Assembly (NCBI RefSeq): GCF_004377485.1
Contig: NZ_SNTY01000010.1
Coordinates: 18,471 to 82,470, forward strand
Source of the DNA: Alkanindiges illinoisensis
Lineage (GTDB): Bacteria; Pseudomonadota; Gammaproteobacteria; Pseudomonadales; Moraxellaceae
Direction of reading: 5' to 3'
DNA: 64,000 nt
In this document: piece after piece, positions 43,951-52,944 of the stretch
How the letters are laid out: every line of letters begins with the position of its first letter
Position numbering within the stretch: position 1 is the first letter of the stretch
Position numbers and translations under genes: made by a program
The notes under the pieces: generated by a model
Told to the model about the DNA's origin: nothing
Seen by the model: only the letters and a program-made list of their open reading frames with translations
Databases searched by the model: none

Positions 43951-44335
43951 GGATTCCTCCAGATGTTTAAAAAATTTGTTGTTCAGTGTTTAGCCTACTT
44001 GGTTTTTCGGCCCACTGGAATAGTTAAATAACTATTTTTCCAGCATTTTTAAGTCTTCATGCTACACTAAGATTACTTCATTACCCAGTACCCGATTTCC
44101 AGGTGTGTTCCGAAGTAACTCCATAGAGCGAAGTATTGATAAAAATTTTTACATCTTCCGTTGCAGTTTAGTAAGTTTCACGTTGCAGAGTCAATACTTT
44201 GTATTCTTTAAAGAAATTGTTGAGCTTTTTTTATCAGACAGAATAGTCTATACTTAAATAAACCAAATAAATGATCTATTTCAATAAGATAATTTTTATT
44301 TGACATCTAATAATATCTGTTTGAGAAAACATAAA
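43951..44335. other. Divergent region between ompA-like gene and pseudopilin
   Basis: About 385 AT-rich bases with no ORF carrying a ribosome-binding site. It should contain the ompA-type promoter and a long untranslated leader, as is common for abundant outer-membrane proteins; GGTGTGTTCCGAAGTAACTCC (44102-44122) and the nearby GAGCGAAGTATTG were noted but match no known motif. Confidence 0.35.
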
Positions 44336-44905
44336 ATGCATTTTTCAAAAAAATTAACCGGTTTTACACTGGTTGAACTGGTTACAGTGATAGCAGTTAT
44401 TTCTATTCTTGTTATGATTTCAGCACCTTTTTTTAGTTCTTTGTTAAGAAGTTCTGAATCAAACCAAGTATTTAATCGTTTTTACCCTGCCCTCAGTGAT
44501 GCACGCATTCAGGCAGCAACCCTGCATTATGCAGTGGGAGTATGTGGTAGTAGTAACCACCTCAATTGTGATAATGATTGGAACAAAGGCGCTTTGCTGT
44601 TTATTGACCAGAACCAGAATCGGGCTCTAGAGAATACTGAAACTATCCTGAATTATTATCCGACCAATATTAAATACGGCCAGATTAGCTGGCGCGGTGC
44701 AGGTAGCAACAACTCACAGGTTTTGCTATATACCGCTGAGCGTGGTCGCCTGGACATGAGTAATGGTAGTTTCCGTTATTGTGCTGAGGAAAATTACTGG
44801 CACCGCATGATTATTTTACCCAAAATTGGCAGCCCAAGACGTTCAAATGACAGTAATGGCGATGGTATCGATGAAACAGCCAGTGGTGTCAATATCACCT
44901 GTTAA
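44336..44905 (+). CDS. FimT/GspH-type pseudopilin
   Basis: A 189-residue minor pilin. The start at 44336 gives MHFSKKLTGFTLVELVTVIA, with the prepilin peptidase site G|FTLVE and a hydrophobic helix that follows it; an upstream frame from 44300 adds 12 residues and is not needed. The C-terminal part has the two-cysteine pattern ('VCGSSNHLNC', 'FRYCAEENYW') and the usual 'GRLDMSNGSFRYC' near the end. Such proteins prime type IV pili or type II secretion pseudopili. It is transcribed alone, not in a pil cluster. Confidence 0.88.
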   Translation: MHFSKKLTGFTLVELVTVIAVISILVMISAPFFSSLLRSSESNQVFNRFYPALSDARIQAATLHYAVGVCGSSNHLNCDNDWNKGALLFIDQNQNRALENTETILNYYPTNIKYGQISWRGAGSNNSQVLLYTAERGRLDMSNGSFRYCAEENYWHRMIILPKIGSPRRSNDSNGDGIDETASGVNITC

Positions 44906-45033
44906 ATCAGCCACATGACTTTAATTTCTTGTTTTATCACCGTGGCTACCTATATTTTTTGTATACTATGCCCATTTTATATGGGTGCACCTATTTTCCT
45001 TTTTATTTGGGGTGCGCATGCTAGGAGTGGAAT

Positions 45034-46212
45034 ATGTCTGAATCAGTTGTGATTGTTAATGGCGCACGCACCGCAATGGGCGGCTTTCAGGGTTCACTGG
45101 CCAGTGTAACTGCACCAGAGCTGGGTGCAGTGGCTATTCGTGAAGCAGTACAACGTGCTGGCTTGCAACCTACTGATATTGAAGAAGTCATTATGGGATG
45201 TGTATTACCTGGTGGCTTAAAGCAGGGTCCTGCACGTCAGGCCATGCGTCAGGCTGGTTTACCAGACAATACCGGCGCAGTTACCATCAATAAACTGTGT
45301 GGCTCTGGCATGAAAGCCGTAATGCAGGCCACTGACATGATCAAGGCTGGTAGTGCCAATGTTGTGGTGGCTGGTGGCATGGAATCCATGACCAATGCAC
45401 CTTATGTACTGGCAAAAGCCCGTGGCGGCTTCCGTATGGGTCATGGCGAAATTAAGGATCATATGTTCCTTGATGGCCTGGAAGATGCTGAAACTGGTCG
45501 CTTAATGGGTTCCTTTGCGCAGGATATGGCCAACAAAATGAGCTATACCCGTGAGCAAATGGATGACTTTGCCATTCGTTCATTAAAGCGGGCACAAACT
45601 GCCATCACTGAAGGTTACTTCAAGGATGAGATTGTACCTGTGCCGGTAAAAACCCGTAAAGGTGAAGAAACTGTTGCTCAGGATGAACAACCGCTCAACG
45701 CCAAGCTGGACAAGATTCCAGGTTTAAAGCCAGCGTTTGCCAAAGACGGTACAATTACCGCAGCCAATGCCAGTTCCATTTCTGATGGAGCCTCAGCACT
45801 GGTACTGACCTCTGAATCCAATGCGCAGGCTAAAGGTTTACAGCCCTTGGCTCGCATTGTTGCAACATCCAGCAATTCGCAACATCCTAGCGAATTTACC
45901 ATTGCACCAGTTGGCGCAATTCAAAAGGTGCTGGATAAAGCTGGCTGGAAGGCTGAAGATGTTGACCTGTGGGAAATCAATGAGGCATTTGCCATGGTAA
46001 CTATGGCTGCCATTGACAAGTACAATCTGGATGCTGAAAAAGTTAATATTCATGGCGGTGCCTGTGCGCTGGGCCATCCAGTAGGCTCTACTGGTTCGCG
46101 TATTATTTTGAGCCTGATTCATGCGCTAAAACGTACTGGCGGCAAAAAAGGTATTGCAGCCCTGTGCATTGGTGGTGGTGAAGCAACTGCTGTTGCCATT
46201 GAATTGATATAA
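45034..46212 (+). CDS. Acetyl-CoA C-acyltransferase (thiolase)
   Basis: A 392-residue thiolase that either cleaves 3-ketoacyl-CoA or condenses two acetyl-CoA. The nucleophilic cysteine is in 'NKLCGSGMKAV' (about residue 90), and the catalytic histidine and second cysteine in 'GGACALGHPVGSTGSR' (about 345-360) and 'CIGGGEATA' (about 380). Length and sequence fit the biosynthetic/degradative AtoB/PhaA group. The gene stands alone with its own terminator, 130 bases downstream of the pseudopilin gene. Direction of the reaction is not determined. Confidence 0.93.
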   Translation: MSESVVIVNGARTAMGGFQGSLASVTAPELGAVAIREAVQRAGLQPTDIEEVIMGCVLPGGLKQGPARQAMRQAGLPDNTGAVTINKLCGSGMKAVMQATDMIKAGSANVVVAGGMESMTNAPYVLAKARGGFRMGHGEIKDHMFLDGLEDAETGRLMGSFAQDMANKMSYTREQMDDFAIRSLKRAQTAITEGYFKDEIVPVPVKTRKGEETVAQDEQPLNAKLDKIPGLKPAFAKDGTITAANASSISDGASALVLTSESNAQAKGLQPLARIVATSSNSQHPSEFTIAPVGAIQKVLDKAGWKAEDVDLWEINEAFAMVTMAAIDKYNLDAEKVNIHGGACALGHPVGSTGSRIILSLIHALKRTGGKKGIAALCIGGGEATAVAIELI

Positions 46213-46247
46213 GTTTTTCTTGTAAATTACAAAATTTACTATTCAGA

Positions 46248-46280
46248 AATAGGCAGGTTTAGACCTGCCTATTCTTTTTT
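46248..46280 (+). terminator. Intrinsic terminator after the thiolase gene
   Basis: Perfect 11-bp stem (AATAGGCAGGT / ACCTGCCTATT) with a 4-base loop followed by CTTTTTT. Confidence 0.9.
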
Positions 46281-46333
46281 ATTATTTTAAATAAGCAATT
46301 GTAAGTAAAAATCAGATTTGTAGGATTAAAAAA

Positions 46334-47338
46334 ATGAAACGATCCGTTTTAAACCTTTTAGTGGGCAGTTTAATTGTAGCCGTTGCAGGTAGCGGATTTT
46401 ATTACTATCAGCATGGTTTTAAATCAAAAGTTCGCATTACATCAGCAAGTTCCAGTTCATCAGCTGATGCTTCTATGGTTACTGGCCATGCATTAAAGCC
46501 TCAGCCGTATGTGCTAATAAAAGACTCTATTAAAACCCTTGCCAAGAGTAAGCAGTTCAGTGATTTTATTAAAACTGATCAGCTTTTACAGCAACACTTA
46601 AATCAACTGTCATTAGCGCAGCGCTATGAAGTAATGGAAAGCTTTCTGCAGGCAGTCAATCAGCATATTTCGCTGGTAGATGGAGAAAAACGGGAATTAA
46701 GCCGTCATAATGATTTTCTGCTAGATATTACGCCAGAAGAATATGAGCCACCCTTGCTGGCTAAAAGATTGCTTACTGTTTTGCAGCCTGAACAAAAGAT
46801 ATGGTTTAGTCAGGCAATAAACTATGATTTTGACATACTGGACATTGGTGAAGGGTTTTACGTCATTCGATTAAATCCTAACTATATCGTAAAGCGCTTT
46901 GCCCCTGCCTTAATGCAAGCGGATCAGGTTTTTGTTAAAGCCATTGCGCAGCAAAATCAGCAGCAGTTTTATTATGATGCAACAATTGACATCTCTTGGC
47001 AGGAATTAGGCGAACGAGCTACGTTTTGGGAAAACTATGCCCAACAATATCCTGATGCTTATTTTGTAAAAGATGCAAAAGTGTTGGCAAGTTATTATCT
47101 TTATTATTTGATACATGGCATGGGTGGTTCAACAGCAGTTGAATATTTTGATGAGCAGGAAAACAAACCTGTAATTGAAAGTGAAGCCGAGCAAGCGTTT
47201 ATGTTGATTAAGACTAAATATCCCAATTCAAATGTTAGCCAAAAAATAAGACAATTCGAAAATTCAGTATTAAATGACCAAAAAATTATCGAACCTGTGG
47301 AGCCAACGGAACGCAGCATACTTATGGGTCAGTTATAG
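46334..47338 (+). CDS. Hypothetical membrane-anchored protein
   Basis: A 334-residue protein with one N-terminal membrane helix (about 7-25), a Ser-rich spacer (ASSSSSADAS, about 38-47), then a soluble helical domain exposed to the periplasm. Nothing in the sequence is diagnostic; 'FWENYAQQYPDAYFVKDAKVLASYYLYYLI' suggests an alpha-helical repeat-like body (split here by tyrosines). A run Q-Q-N-Q-Q-Q-F-Y-Y-D lies near residue 212. It is convergent with tcdA. Not recognised. Confidence 0.6.
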   Translation: MKRSVLNLLVGSLIVAVAGSGFYYYQHGFKSKVRITSASSSSSADASMVTGHALKPQPYVLIKDSIKTLAKSKQFSDFIKTDQLLQQHLNQLSLAQRYEVMESFLQAVNQHISLVDGEKRELSRHNDFLLDITPEEYEPPLLAKRLLTVLQPEQKIWFSQAINYDFDILDIGEGFYVIRLNPNYIVKRFAPALMQADQVFVKAIAQQNQQQFYYDATIDISWQELGERATFWENYAQQYPDAYFVKDAKVLASYYLYYLIHGMGGSTAVEYFDEQENKPVIESEAEQAFMLIKTKYPNSNVSQKIRQFENSVLNDQKIIEPVEPTERSILMGQL

Positions 47339-47349
47339 TAGTTATTAAC

Positions 47350-48126
47350 TTAAACTTTTCCTAGTTTCTTTAAAACTTCAGCCACTGCGACCATGCCAAA
47401 CGTCGCAGTGACAGCTACAGCAGAGCCATAACCACCACAACGCAGGCCAGCACTACTATTAACTACAGTTTCACAAGCGGCTGTATTGCTAAACGGATTA
47501 TCAATTGAATAAATACAGGTAATGCCAAACTTGTCCTTGGGCTTTTTGCAAATTCCCTTGTTGCGCAGTTCGCTACGGATTTTGGCCAGCATTGGGTCTT
47601 GCTCGGTTTTGGATAAATCTGCTACTCGAATTTTTAAGGGATCAAGCTTGCCACCTGCCCCGCCCGACACAATTAATGGAATTTTGTTAAAGCGGCAATG
47701 CAGAATCAAGGCAATCTTGGCTTTTACATCATCAATGCAATCTAAAATAATATCCGGCTGATACTGCTCAACCAGTGTTTTTACATTGTCTGGCGTAAGG
47801 AAATCATCAACTAAATTTAAACGAATGCGTGGATTGATACTTCTGGCGCGTGCTGCCATGACATCAATCTTGCCATGGCCGAAGGTTTCAGTGAGCGCCG
47901 GCAGTTGCCGATTGACATTGGACGCTACTAGCACATCCATATCAATCAGCGTTAATGTACCTACCCCACTACGTGCCAGTGCCTCAACAGCCCAAGAACC
48001 CACACCGCCAATACCAATTACCATGATATGGGCCTGCTCAAACTGGCTAAATGCCTGTTCGCCATAAACTTTGGCAGCTCCAGCAAAGCGGCGCTCATAC
48101 TCGTCGCTGTCAGTAGTAAGTTGCAT
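47350..48126 (-). CDS. tcdA: tRNA threonylcarbamoyladenosine dehydratase TcdA
   Basis: TcdA (CsdL) is an E1-like enzyme that cyclises t6A37 of tRNA to ct6A. The dinucleotide-binding 'HIMVIGIGGVGSWAVEALARSGVG' (split by its glycines) lies near residue 35, followed by 'LIDMDVLVASNVNRQL' and 'LDCIDDVKAKI'. The start at 48126 (MQLTTDSDEYERRF) fits the family length (about 258 residues); alternatives at 48153 and 48186 overlap the end of tatD. No start has a good ribosome-binding site, so translation may be coupled to tatD. Confidence 0.9.
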   Translation of the reverse strand: MQLTTDSDEYERRFAGAAKVYGEQAFSQFEQAHIMVIGIGGVGSWAVEALARSGVGTLTLIDMDVLVASNVNRQLPALTETFGHGKIDVMAARARSINPRIRLNLVDDFLTPDNVKTLVEQYQPDIILDCIDDVKAKIALILHCRFNKIPLIVSGGAGGKLDPLKIRVADLSKTEQDPMLAKIRSELRNKGICKKPKDKFGITCIYSIDNPFSNTAACETVVNSSAGLRCGGYGSAVAVTATFGMVAVAEVLKKLGKV

Positions 48127-48136
48127 GGAAAAAGGA

Positions 48137-48985
48137 TTAGATGGCAGTGACATGCGGATAAGACCAGTCCAGATTAAGAGCATCACAGGTATTTTGCCAA
48201 ATTTGCCGGGCTAGTGCTTGTTTTTCTTGCTGAAGATAACTGGCAAGGCTATCCAGTACAAATGGCAAATTGGCTGGTGTGTTGCGGGTACGATGCTCAT
48301 GCGACTGCTGGCAGCATAGCGGTGTCATATCCGGGCAATCGGTTTCCAGTACCAGATGATCTGCGCCAACGGTCTCAATAACCTGATGCAACCGCTTGGC
48401 ATTCGGATTGGTCACTTGTCCGGTCACACCAAGTTTAAATCCCATCTGTATAAATGCTTTTGCTTCCTGTATTCCGCCACCAAACGCATGAGCAATACCA
48501 CCCTGCTTAAAGCGATGCTTTTTTAGAATATTCAGCGTTTCTGCATGTGCACGACGAATATGCAATAGCACTGGTAAATTGTACTGGTGTGCCAGTTCCA
48601 GTTGTGCTGAAAAAAATTTCTGTTGCCGCGCAAACACTTTGGCTTGTTTCATGTCCTTGGTAAAGGTATCCAGTCCAATTTCACCAATGGCTACCACCTG
48701 CTGGCTTTTAAGTAATTGCTCAAGTTGCAACAAATGTTCAGTTGTATGCTGATCGATATAAAAAGGATGCAAACCGGGCGCCAGCAAAGCTTGTGGATGC
48801 TCTGCTGCCTGATTGATTTGCTGCTGCACTTGCACCAATGTATCAAAACGCTCTGCCAGAAAGCCAATCAGCACTAATGCTTGCACGCCACACTGCCTGG
48901 CAAGCTTTGCCAATACCAGCCGGTCATGGTCAAACTCTGGCACATCAAAATGTGTATGCGTGTCAATTAGTGGTAGCGGAAGCAT
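48137..48985 (-). CDS. TatD-family hydrolase
   Basis: A 282-residue metal-dependent hydrolase of the TatD family, whose members act as 3'-5' exonucleases or quality-control nucleases. The N-terminal H-x-H (L-I-D-T-H-T-H-F-D-V-P) metal site, 'AIGEIGLDTF' with the catalytic glutamate, and 'HHLVLETDCPDMTP'-like 'DHLVLETDCPDMTPL' are intact. It begins 23 bases inside the end of the upstream lipoprotein gene and overlaps tcdA start candidates, making lipoprotein-tatD-tcdA a tight minus-strand operon. Confidence 0.9.
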   Translation of the reverse strand: MLPLPLIDTHTHFDVPEFDHDRLVLAKLARQCGVQALVLIGFLAERFDTLVQVQQQINQAAEHPQALLAPGLHPFYIDQHTTEHLLQLEQLLKSQQVVAIGEIGLDTFTKDMKQAKVFARQQKFFSAQLELAHQYNLPVLLHIRRAHAETLNILKKHRFKQGGIAHAFGGGIQEAKAFIQMGFKLGVTGQVTNPNAKRLHQVIETVGADHLVLETDCPDMTPLCCQQSHEHRTRNTPANLPFVLDSLASYLQQEKQALARQIWQNTCDALNLDWSYPHVTAI

Positions 48986-49862
48986 TTTGCTCAGCAGCAG
49001 CTTGTGGTTGTTGCAGTAACTGCTTTTGCAATTGCAGGGGTGGCGTCAGGTATTCTGGCTTGATAATCCCGGTTAACTGGGCATAAGGAATGGTGAATTC
49101 CGGCATGCCTACTGCATAAGGGCCAATTTCATACTGGCCATATGAAAACACCAGGCCTTCACTGCTAAAGGTGAAATTATCGGTCAGCTTAAACGGCCAG
49201 TCCTGTTCATATTTTGCCAAGTCAGCAGAGAGATCATTTTGCTTCACCCAGTCTGCATATTGCTGATGCACCAGTTCATACAATTTAGGTTGTTGCTCAG
49301 CCAGCATCATATCGGCCAATTTAAGCTGTTTTTTCTGCTTTAAATCCAGAGTGTAATAGTTATCTAGTGCACTGCCATGTGCGCCGCCTGTATAAAACGC
49401 TGCACTTAGTTTAAACAGCGCAATATTGCCTTTTTCACCCAAAAATTCAGAAGTAACCTGCATGGTGTAAGGCACCGGGGTACCACGCGCGATGCTGTCC
49501 TGTTTGGCCGCCTGTACAAAACGGTCTACATTGGCTTGCAAGGTGGTTAGTTTGGCAGGTTGTTCACTAAGCTGCACATTGGATAATTCAAGGATTTTCT
49601 GATCCAGAAACTGGTTAATCCACGGCTTGCCAGTTTCCAGACGCTGAATATCAACCTGTGGGCAGCCTTCGCCCTCACAGGCAGGTAACACATAATTTGC
49701 CTTCATAGTCTTGGCATTTAGCTGATCCGTAGCAGCCTGTGCTGCTGTCGTTGCAGGGGCGGGTGTTTTAACCTGTTCAGCAGTTTCATTATGTTTTTGA
49801 CAGGCCGTGATGCCAAGCAAGCTACTACAGGCCAGCATGGTACTCAGTACAATTTTATTCAT
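48963..49862 (-). CDS. DUF3298/DUF4163-type lipoprotein
   Basis: A 299-residue secreted lipoprotein with lipobox I-T-A-C (C21) after a hydrophobic signal. The region about 60-150 ('VDIQRLETGKPWINQFLDQ') and 160-275 ('FFLGEKGNIALFKL', 'GAHGSALDNYYTLDL', 'FTFSSEGLVFSYGQYEIGPYAVG') has the pattern of the PdaC/RsiV-like domains DUF4163 and DUF3298, found in exported proteins, some of which bind peptidoglycan or lysozyme-like ligands. It is the first gene of the lipoprotein-tatD-tcdA operon and overlaps tatD by 23 bases. Exact role unknown. Confidence 0.8.
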   Translation of the reverse strand: MNKIVLSTMLACSSLLGITACQKHNETAEQVKTPAPATTAAQAATDQLNAKTMKANYVLPACEGEGCPQVDIQRLETGKPWINQFLDQKILELSNVQLSEQPAKLTTLQANVDRFVQAAKQDSIARGTPVPYTMQVTSEFLGEKGNIALFKLSAAFYTGGAHGSALDNYYTLDLKQKKQLKLADMMLAEQQPKLYELVHQQYADWVKQNDLSADLAKYEQDWPFKLTDNFTFSSEGLVFSYGQYEIGPYAVGMPEFTIPYAQLTGIIKPEYLTPPLQLQKQLLQQPQAAAEQNASATTN

Positions 49863-49962
49863 AAGATCAATGCAGGTTGTTTAAAAAACTGTTTTGATTT
49901 TAAAGCTAAATTTAATAGGTTTGATGAGTAGTGCTAAGGTGATTTTATGGTTAATCTGTAAT

Positions 49963-50160
49963 TCATGAAGACTTTTCATCACAATCAGTACACGGCGTTG
50001 CGCTTCCTGTCCCGTTTTGTGGTTTAACTTCTGGTTTTGGGAATTCCTTGTCCCGGTGCAGGCTACGCGGCATCAATAACGCCATTAAAGCCACTGCCGA
50101 TAATTTGACAACTGACTTTAATGGAAAGTGCTGCTGATTGCTCCGGGCAGATTTAGTGCT
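49963..50160 (-). CDS. Small single-TM protein overlapping the end of prfC
   Basis: A 65-residue protein from a GTG at 50160 inside the last codons of prfC (overlap of 8 bases); a TTG further in at 50181 is also possible. One hydrophobic segment (about residues 18-34, '[16 protein letters not shown]') is followed by a charged tail rich in K, P and E and ending near 'CTDCDE'. The overlap suggests translational coupling with prfC. There is no clear ribosome-binding site. It is not recognised and could be spurious. Confidence 0.45.
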   Translation of the reverse strand, partial: STKSARSNQQHFPLKSVVKLSAVALMALLMPRSLHRDKEFPKPEVKPQNGTGSATPCTDCDEKSS

Positions 50161-51748
50161 CACGGGTTGATCTGAACTCAATGTCTGGCCAGCGCTCCTG
50201 CATGATTTGCAGATTTACCCGGCTAGGTGCCAAATAAGTCAGGTGACCCCCCCCATCCAGTGACAGTTGATCATGCGCTTTTTTCTTGAATTCATTTAAG
50301 GTTTTCTCATCATTACAGTGAATCCAGCGCACAGTATTGACGCTAATTGGTTCATAGACGCAATCCACTTTGTATTCTTCTTTTAAACGATAGGCCACCA
50401 CATCAAACTGTAACACCCCCACTGCCCCCAGAATCAGGTCATTGCTGATTTGTGGCATAAAGACCTGCGTTGCCCCTTCTTCTGATAATTCCTTTAAGCC
50501 TTTTTGCAATTGCTTGGATTTTAAGGGATCTTTTAAGCGAACACGGCGGAACATTTCCGGAGCAAAGTGTGGAATCCCGGTAAAGTGCAAATTCTCGCCA
50601 TTGGTAAAGGTATCGCCAATCTGAATGGTGCCGTGGTTATGCAGGCCAATAATATCACCGGGCCATGCTTCTTCCAGATGCTCACGCTCACCAGCCAGAA
50701 AAGTCAGTGCATCACTGATCCGTACTTCCTTGCCCAGCCGCACATGGTTCATTTTCAGGCCTTTTTCATACTTGCCGGAACAAATACGCATAAAGGCAAC
50801 CCGGTCACGATGCTTGGGGTCCATGTTGGCCTGAATCTTAAACACAAAACCGCTAAATCCTGCTTCGGTAGCATCCACCTGACGCTCTTTGGCAGGATGA
50901 GCTTTAGGAGCTGGTGCCCAGTCTACAAAGGCATTTAAAACCTGATCAACACCAAAATTGCCCAGCGCTGTACCAAACAGCACAGGTGTTTGTTTCCCTG
51001 TTAAAAACTGCTGCTGATCAAAATCCTCATGCGCCATCTGTGCTAGCTCAAGGGATTCTTCAAAGGCCTGAAACGCCAGCACACCCACTTTTTCACGGAT
51101 ATCCGGGTAATCATAACCCTCACGGACTTCAAGCTCGACAATGCGGGAACCTTGCCCATGCTGATATAAATAGGTTTTGTTTTGGCCCAGATGATAAACA
51201 CCGGCAAAGTCCTTACCAGTGCCAATCGGCCAGGTCACCGGTACACAACGAATCTTTAGCACACTTTCAATTTCGTCCAGCAGCTCAAGTGGATCGCGAA
51301 TTTCACGGTCCATTTTATTAACAAAGGAAATGATGGGCGTATCACGCATGCGGCATACTTCCATTAGCTTGATGGTGCGCTCCTCAACGCCCTTGGCACC
51401 ATCGATCACCATCAGGGCAGAATCCACTGCAGTGAGTGTGCGATAGGTATCTTCGGAAAAGTCTTCGTGTCCCGGTGTATCCAGCAAATTAATAATATGA
51501 TCTTTATAGGGAAATTGCATAACCGAAGTCGTGATGGAAATGCCACGCTCTTTTTCCATTTCCATCCAGTCAGAGGTCGCTGCACGGTCAGACTTGCGAC
51601 TTTTAACAGTTCCTGCCACCTGAATGGCCTTGCCCCACAGCAGCAACTTTTCAGTCATGGTGGTTTTACCGGCATCCGGGTGACTAATAATCGCAAAGGT
51701 TCTGCGCTGCGCAACTTGCTGCGCCAGCTCTTGAGCAAAATCAGTCAT
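50153..51748 (-). CDS. prfC: Peptide chain release factor 3
   Basis: A 531-residue GTPase that recycles RF1 and RF2 from the ribosome. The start at 51748 gives [20 protein letters not shown], with '[16 protein letters not shown]', '[18 protein letters not shown]' and the '[18 protein letters not shown]' region that marks RF3. The C-terminal domains are complete ('[20 protein letters not shown]'). A longer start (51757) adds three residues. It is the first gene of a unit with the small single-TM protein. Confidence 0.96.
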   Translation of the reverse strand: MTDFAQELAQQVAQRRTFAIISHPDAGKTTMTEKLLLWGKAIQVAGTVKSRKSDRAATSDWMEMEKERGISITTSVMQFPYKDHIINLLDTPGHEDFSEDTYRTLTAVDSALMVIDGAKGVEERTIKLMEVCRMRDTPIISFVNKMDREIRDPLELLDEIESVLKIRCVPVTWPIGTGKDFAGVYHLGQNKTYLYQHGQGSRIVELEVREGYDYPDIREKVGVLAFQAFEESLELAQMAHEDFDQQQFLTGKQTPVLFGTALGNFGVDQVLNAFVDWAPAPKAHPAKERQVDATEAGFSGFVFKIQANMDPKHRDRVAFMRICSGKYEKGLKMNHVRLGKEVRISDALTFLAGEREHLEEAWPGDIIGLHNHGTIQIGDTFTNGENLHFTGIPHFAPEMFRRVRLKDPLKSKQLQKGLKELSEEGATQVFMPQISNDLILGAVGVLQFDVVAYRLKEEYKVDCVYEPISVNTVRWIHCNDEKTLNEFKKKAHDQLSLDGGGHLTYLAPSRVNLQIMQERWPDIEFRSTREH

Positions 51749-51813
51749 AACCACCAATCCAACAGACCAAAAAAATGAGGCGCGAATTATACCATGTGAG
51801 CGAGGAAATAACG

Positions 51814-51859
51814 AAGCACCGCTTCGTCCGAGCGCAAGATGAGAGCTTTGCTTGAGTGG
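51814..51859. repeat. Short dispersed intergenic repeat, second copy
   Basis: GAAGCACCGCTTC forms a small hairpin and is followed by CGCAAGATGAGAGCTTTGCTTGAGTGG-like sequence. It matches 9363-9410 in order and content (allowing a few substitutions and single-base gaps). It covers the presumed TTG start of the next ORF. Confidence 0.45.
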
Positions 51860-52238
51860 CGCAGATAAAGCAGGCAGTAACCTGAATACTTTTCCAACCC
51901 TATGGTGCGATTACACCAGTGAAATGCTAAATGCCTATTTAAAGTCAAAAGGCTATGCTGATTTTAATGTTGTCACTGCTTTTAAGCTGCGCGGTAGCCG
52001 TAAATGCCACGTCTGGCTCACCGATGATCATATCGTGATTGATATCACTGCTGACCAGTTTGGCAAGCGCAAATATCCTAAAGTCCTGATTTGCCAGCCC
52101 AGTGACTATTTGCTTAAACATCAATACAGAAAAATTTTTAGCATTGAAAATATTACCCATAAGCATCATGATCCGGTTCAGCAGAAGCATCACATTTATC
52201 AGGCGATTAACGAGTTACTGGAAGGCCAAGCGTTTTAA
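51852..52238 (+). CDS. Cysteine-protease/transglutaminase-like protein, possibly 5'-truncated
   Basis: About 128 residues with a catalytic-triad-like arrangement: Cys in '[10 protein letters not shown]' (about residue 19), His in '[20 protein letters not shown]' (about 53) and a following Asp. Families of this kind (a Cys-His-Asp papain/transglutaminase-like fold) have an N-terminal part before the cysteine. The frame has only a TTG at 51852 as a start, and this lies inside the dispersed repeat; the first ATG would remove the cysteine. The 5' end may therefore have been replaced, or a weak start is used. No specific function. Confidence 0.5.
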   Translation: MSGADKAGSNLNTFPTLWCDYTSEMLNAYLKSKGYADFNVVTAFKLRGSRKCHVWLTDDHIVIDITADQFGKRKYPKVLICQPSDYLLKHQYRKIFSIENITHKHHDPVQQKHHIYQAINELLEGQAF

Positions 52239-52390
52239 TTGCATATAGGACCGCCCTATGTCAGGCATCCGTTTTAATACCTAATTAATAACTTTCTGCA
52301 TTATTATTTATTTTGACAAGCCATATTGTCAAAACAATGCCAGTAGCCTACTATGCAGTGAATCTATTTTTCTTCTCTCAGGTAACTCGT

Positions 52391-52819
52391 ATGCTAAAAA
52401 CACAAAAAGTACATATTGTTCAGGATTTTGATTTTCCGGTTGCCAAGCTATTTGCTGCGCTCAGTGAACATGAAAACCTGCGCCAGATTTTTGCACCCAT
52501 GAATATCGAGCGTATCCAAAACGGTAAAGATAGCCGCAATGGCGTGGGTTCAGCCCGTAAGATGTCTTTACCACTGGCACCATCCTTTGTTGAAACCACC
52601 CTGGTCTATCGTGAAAACGAATTGATTGAATATGCCATTACCAAAGGCATTGCACCCATTAAAAATCACTATGGCATTATGAAGTTTATTGATTTGGGCA
52701 ATCGCTCACGTCTGGACTACACCATTGAATTTAAAGGCCGACTGCCCCTGCTTGGCCCAATTGTTAAGGCCAGTCTGCAAAGTGGCATTAAAAAGGGTTT
52801 AAAAAAGCTCAAAGTTTAA
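52391..52819 (+). CDS. SRPBCC (polyketide cyclase/START-like) family protein
   Basis: A 142-residue protein with the SRPBCC pattern: 'VHIVQDFDFPVAKLFAALSEHENL' at the N-terminus, 'VGSARKMSL' and a C-terminal amphipathic helix after 'DYTIEFKGRLPLLGPIVKASL'. Such proteins form a hydrophobic cavity for small molecules. The start at 52391 is preceded by TCAGG; a longer frame from 52313 adds 26 residues. It stands alone and has a bidirectional-looking terminator. The ligand is unknown. Confidence 0.82.
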   Translation: MLKTQKVHIVQDFDFPVAKLFAALSEHENLRQIFAPMNIERIQNGKDSRNGVGSARKMSLPLAPSFVETTLVYRENELIEYAITKGIAPIKNHYGIMKFIDLGNRSRLDYTIEFKGRLPLLGPIVKASLQSGIKKGLKKLKV

Positions 52820-52875
52820 AATACTCTTGCTGGTCTAAAAACTGACTGCTGGTTAAAGCAAGAAATCCCAGCCAA

Positions 52876-52910
52876 CAAAAAAAGCGGCCCATTGCTTGAG
52901 CCGCTTTTTT
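52876..52910. terminator. Bidirectional intrinsic terminator
   Basis: Stem AAAAAAAGCGGC / GCCGCTTTTTT around an 11-base loop; serves the SRPBCC gene on the plus strand and bfmS on the minus strand. Confidence 0.88.
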
Positions 52911-52944
52911 CATGTGTCACCCAAAGGCTTAAATACGTGAAGGC

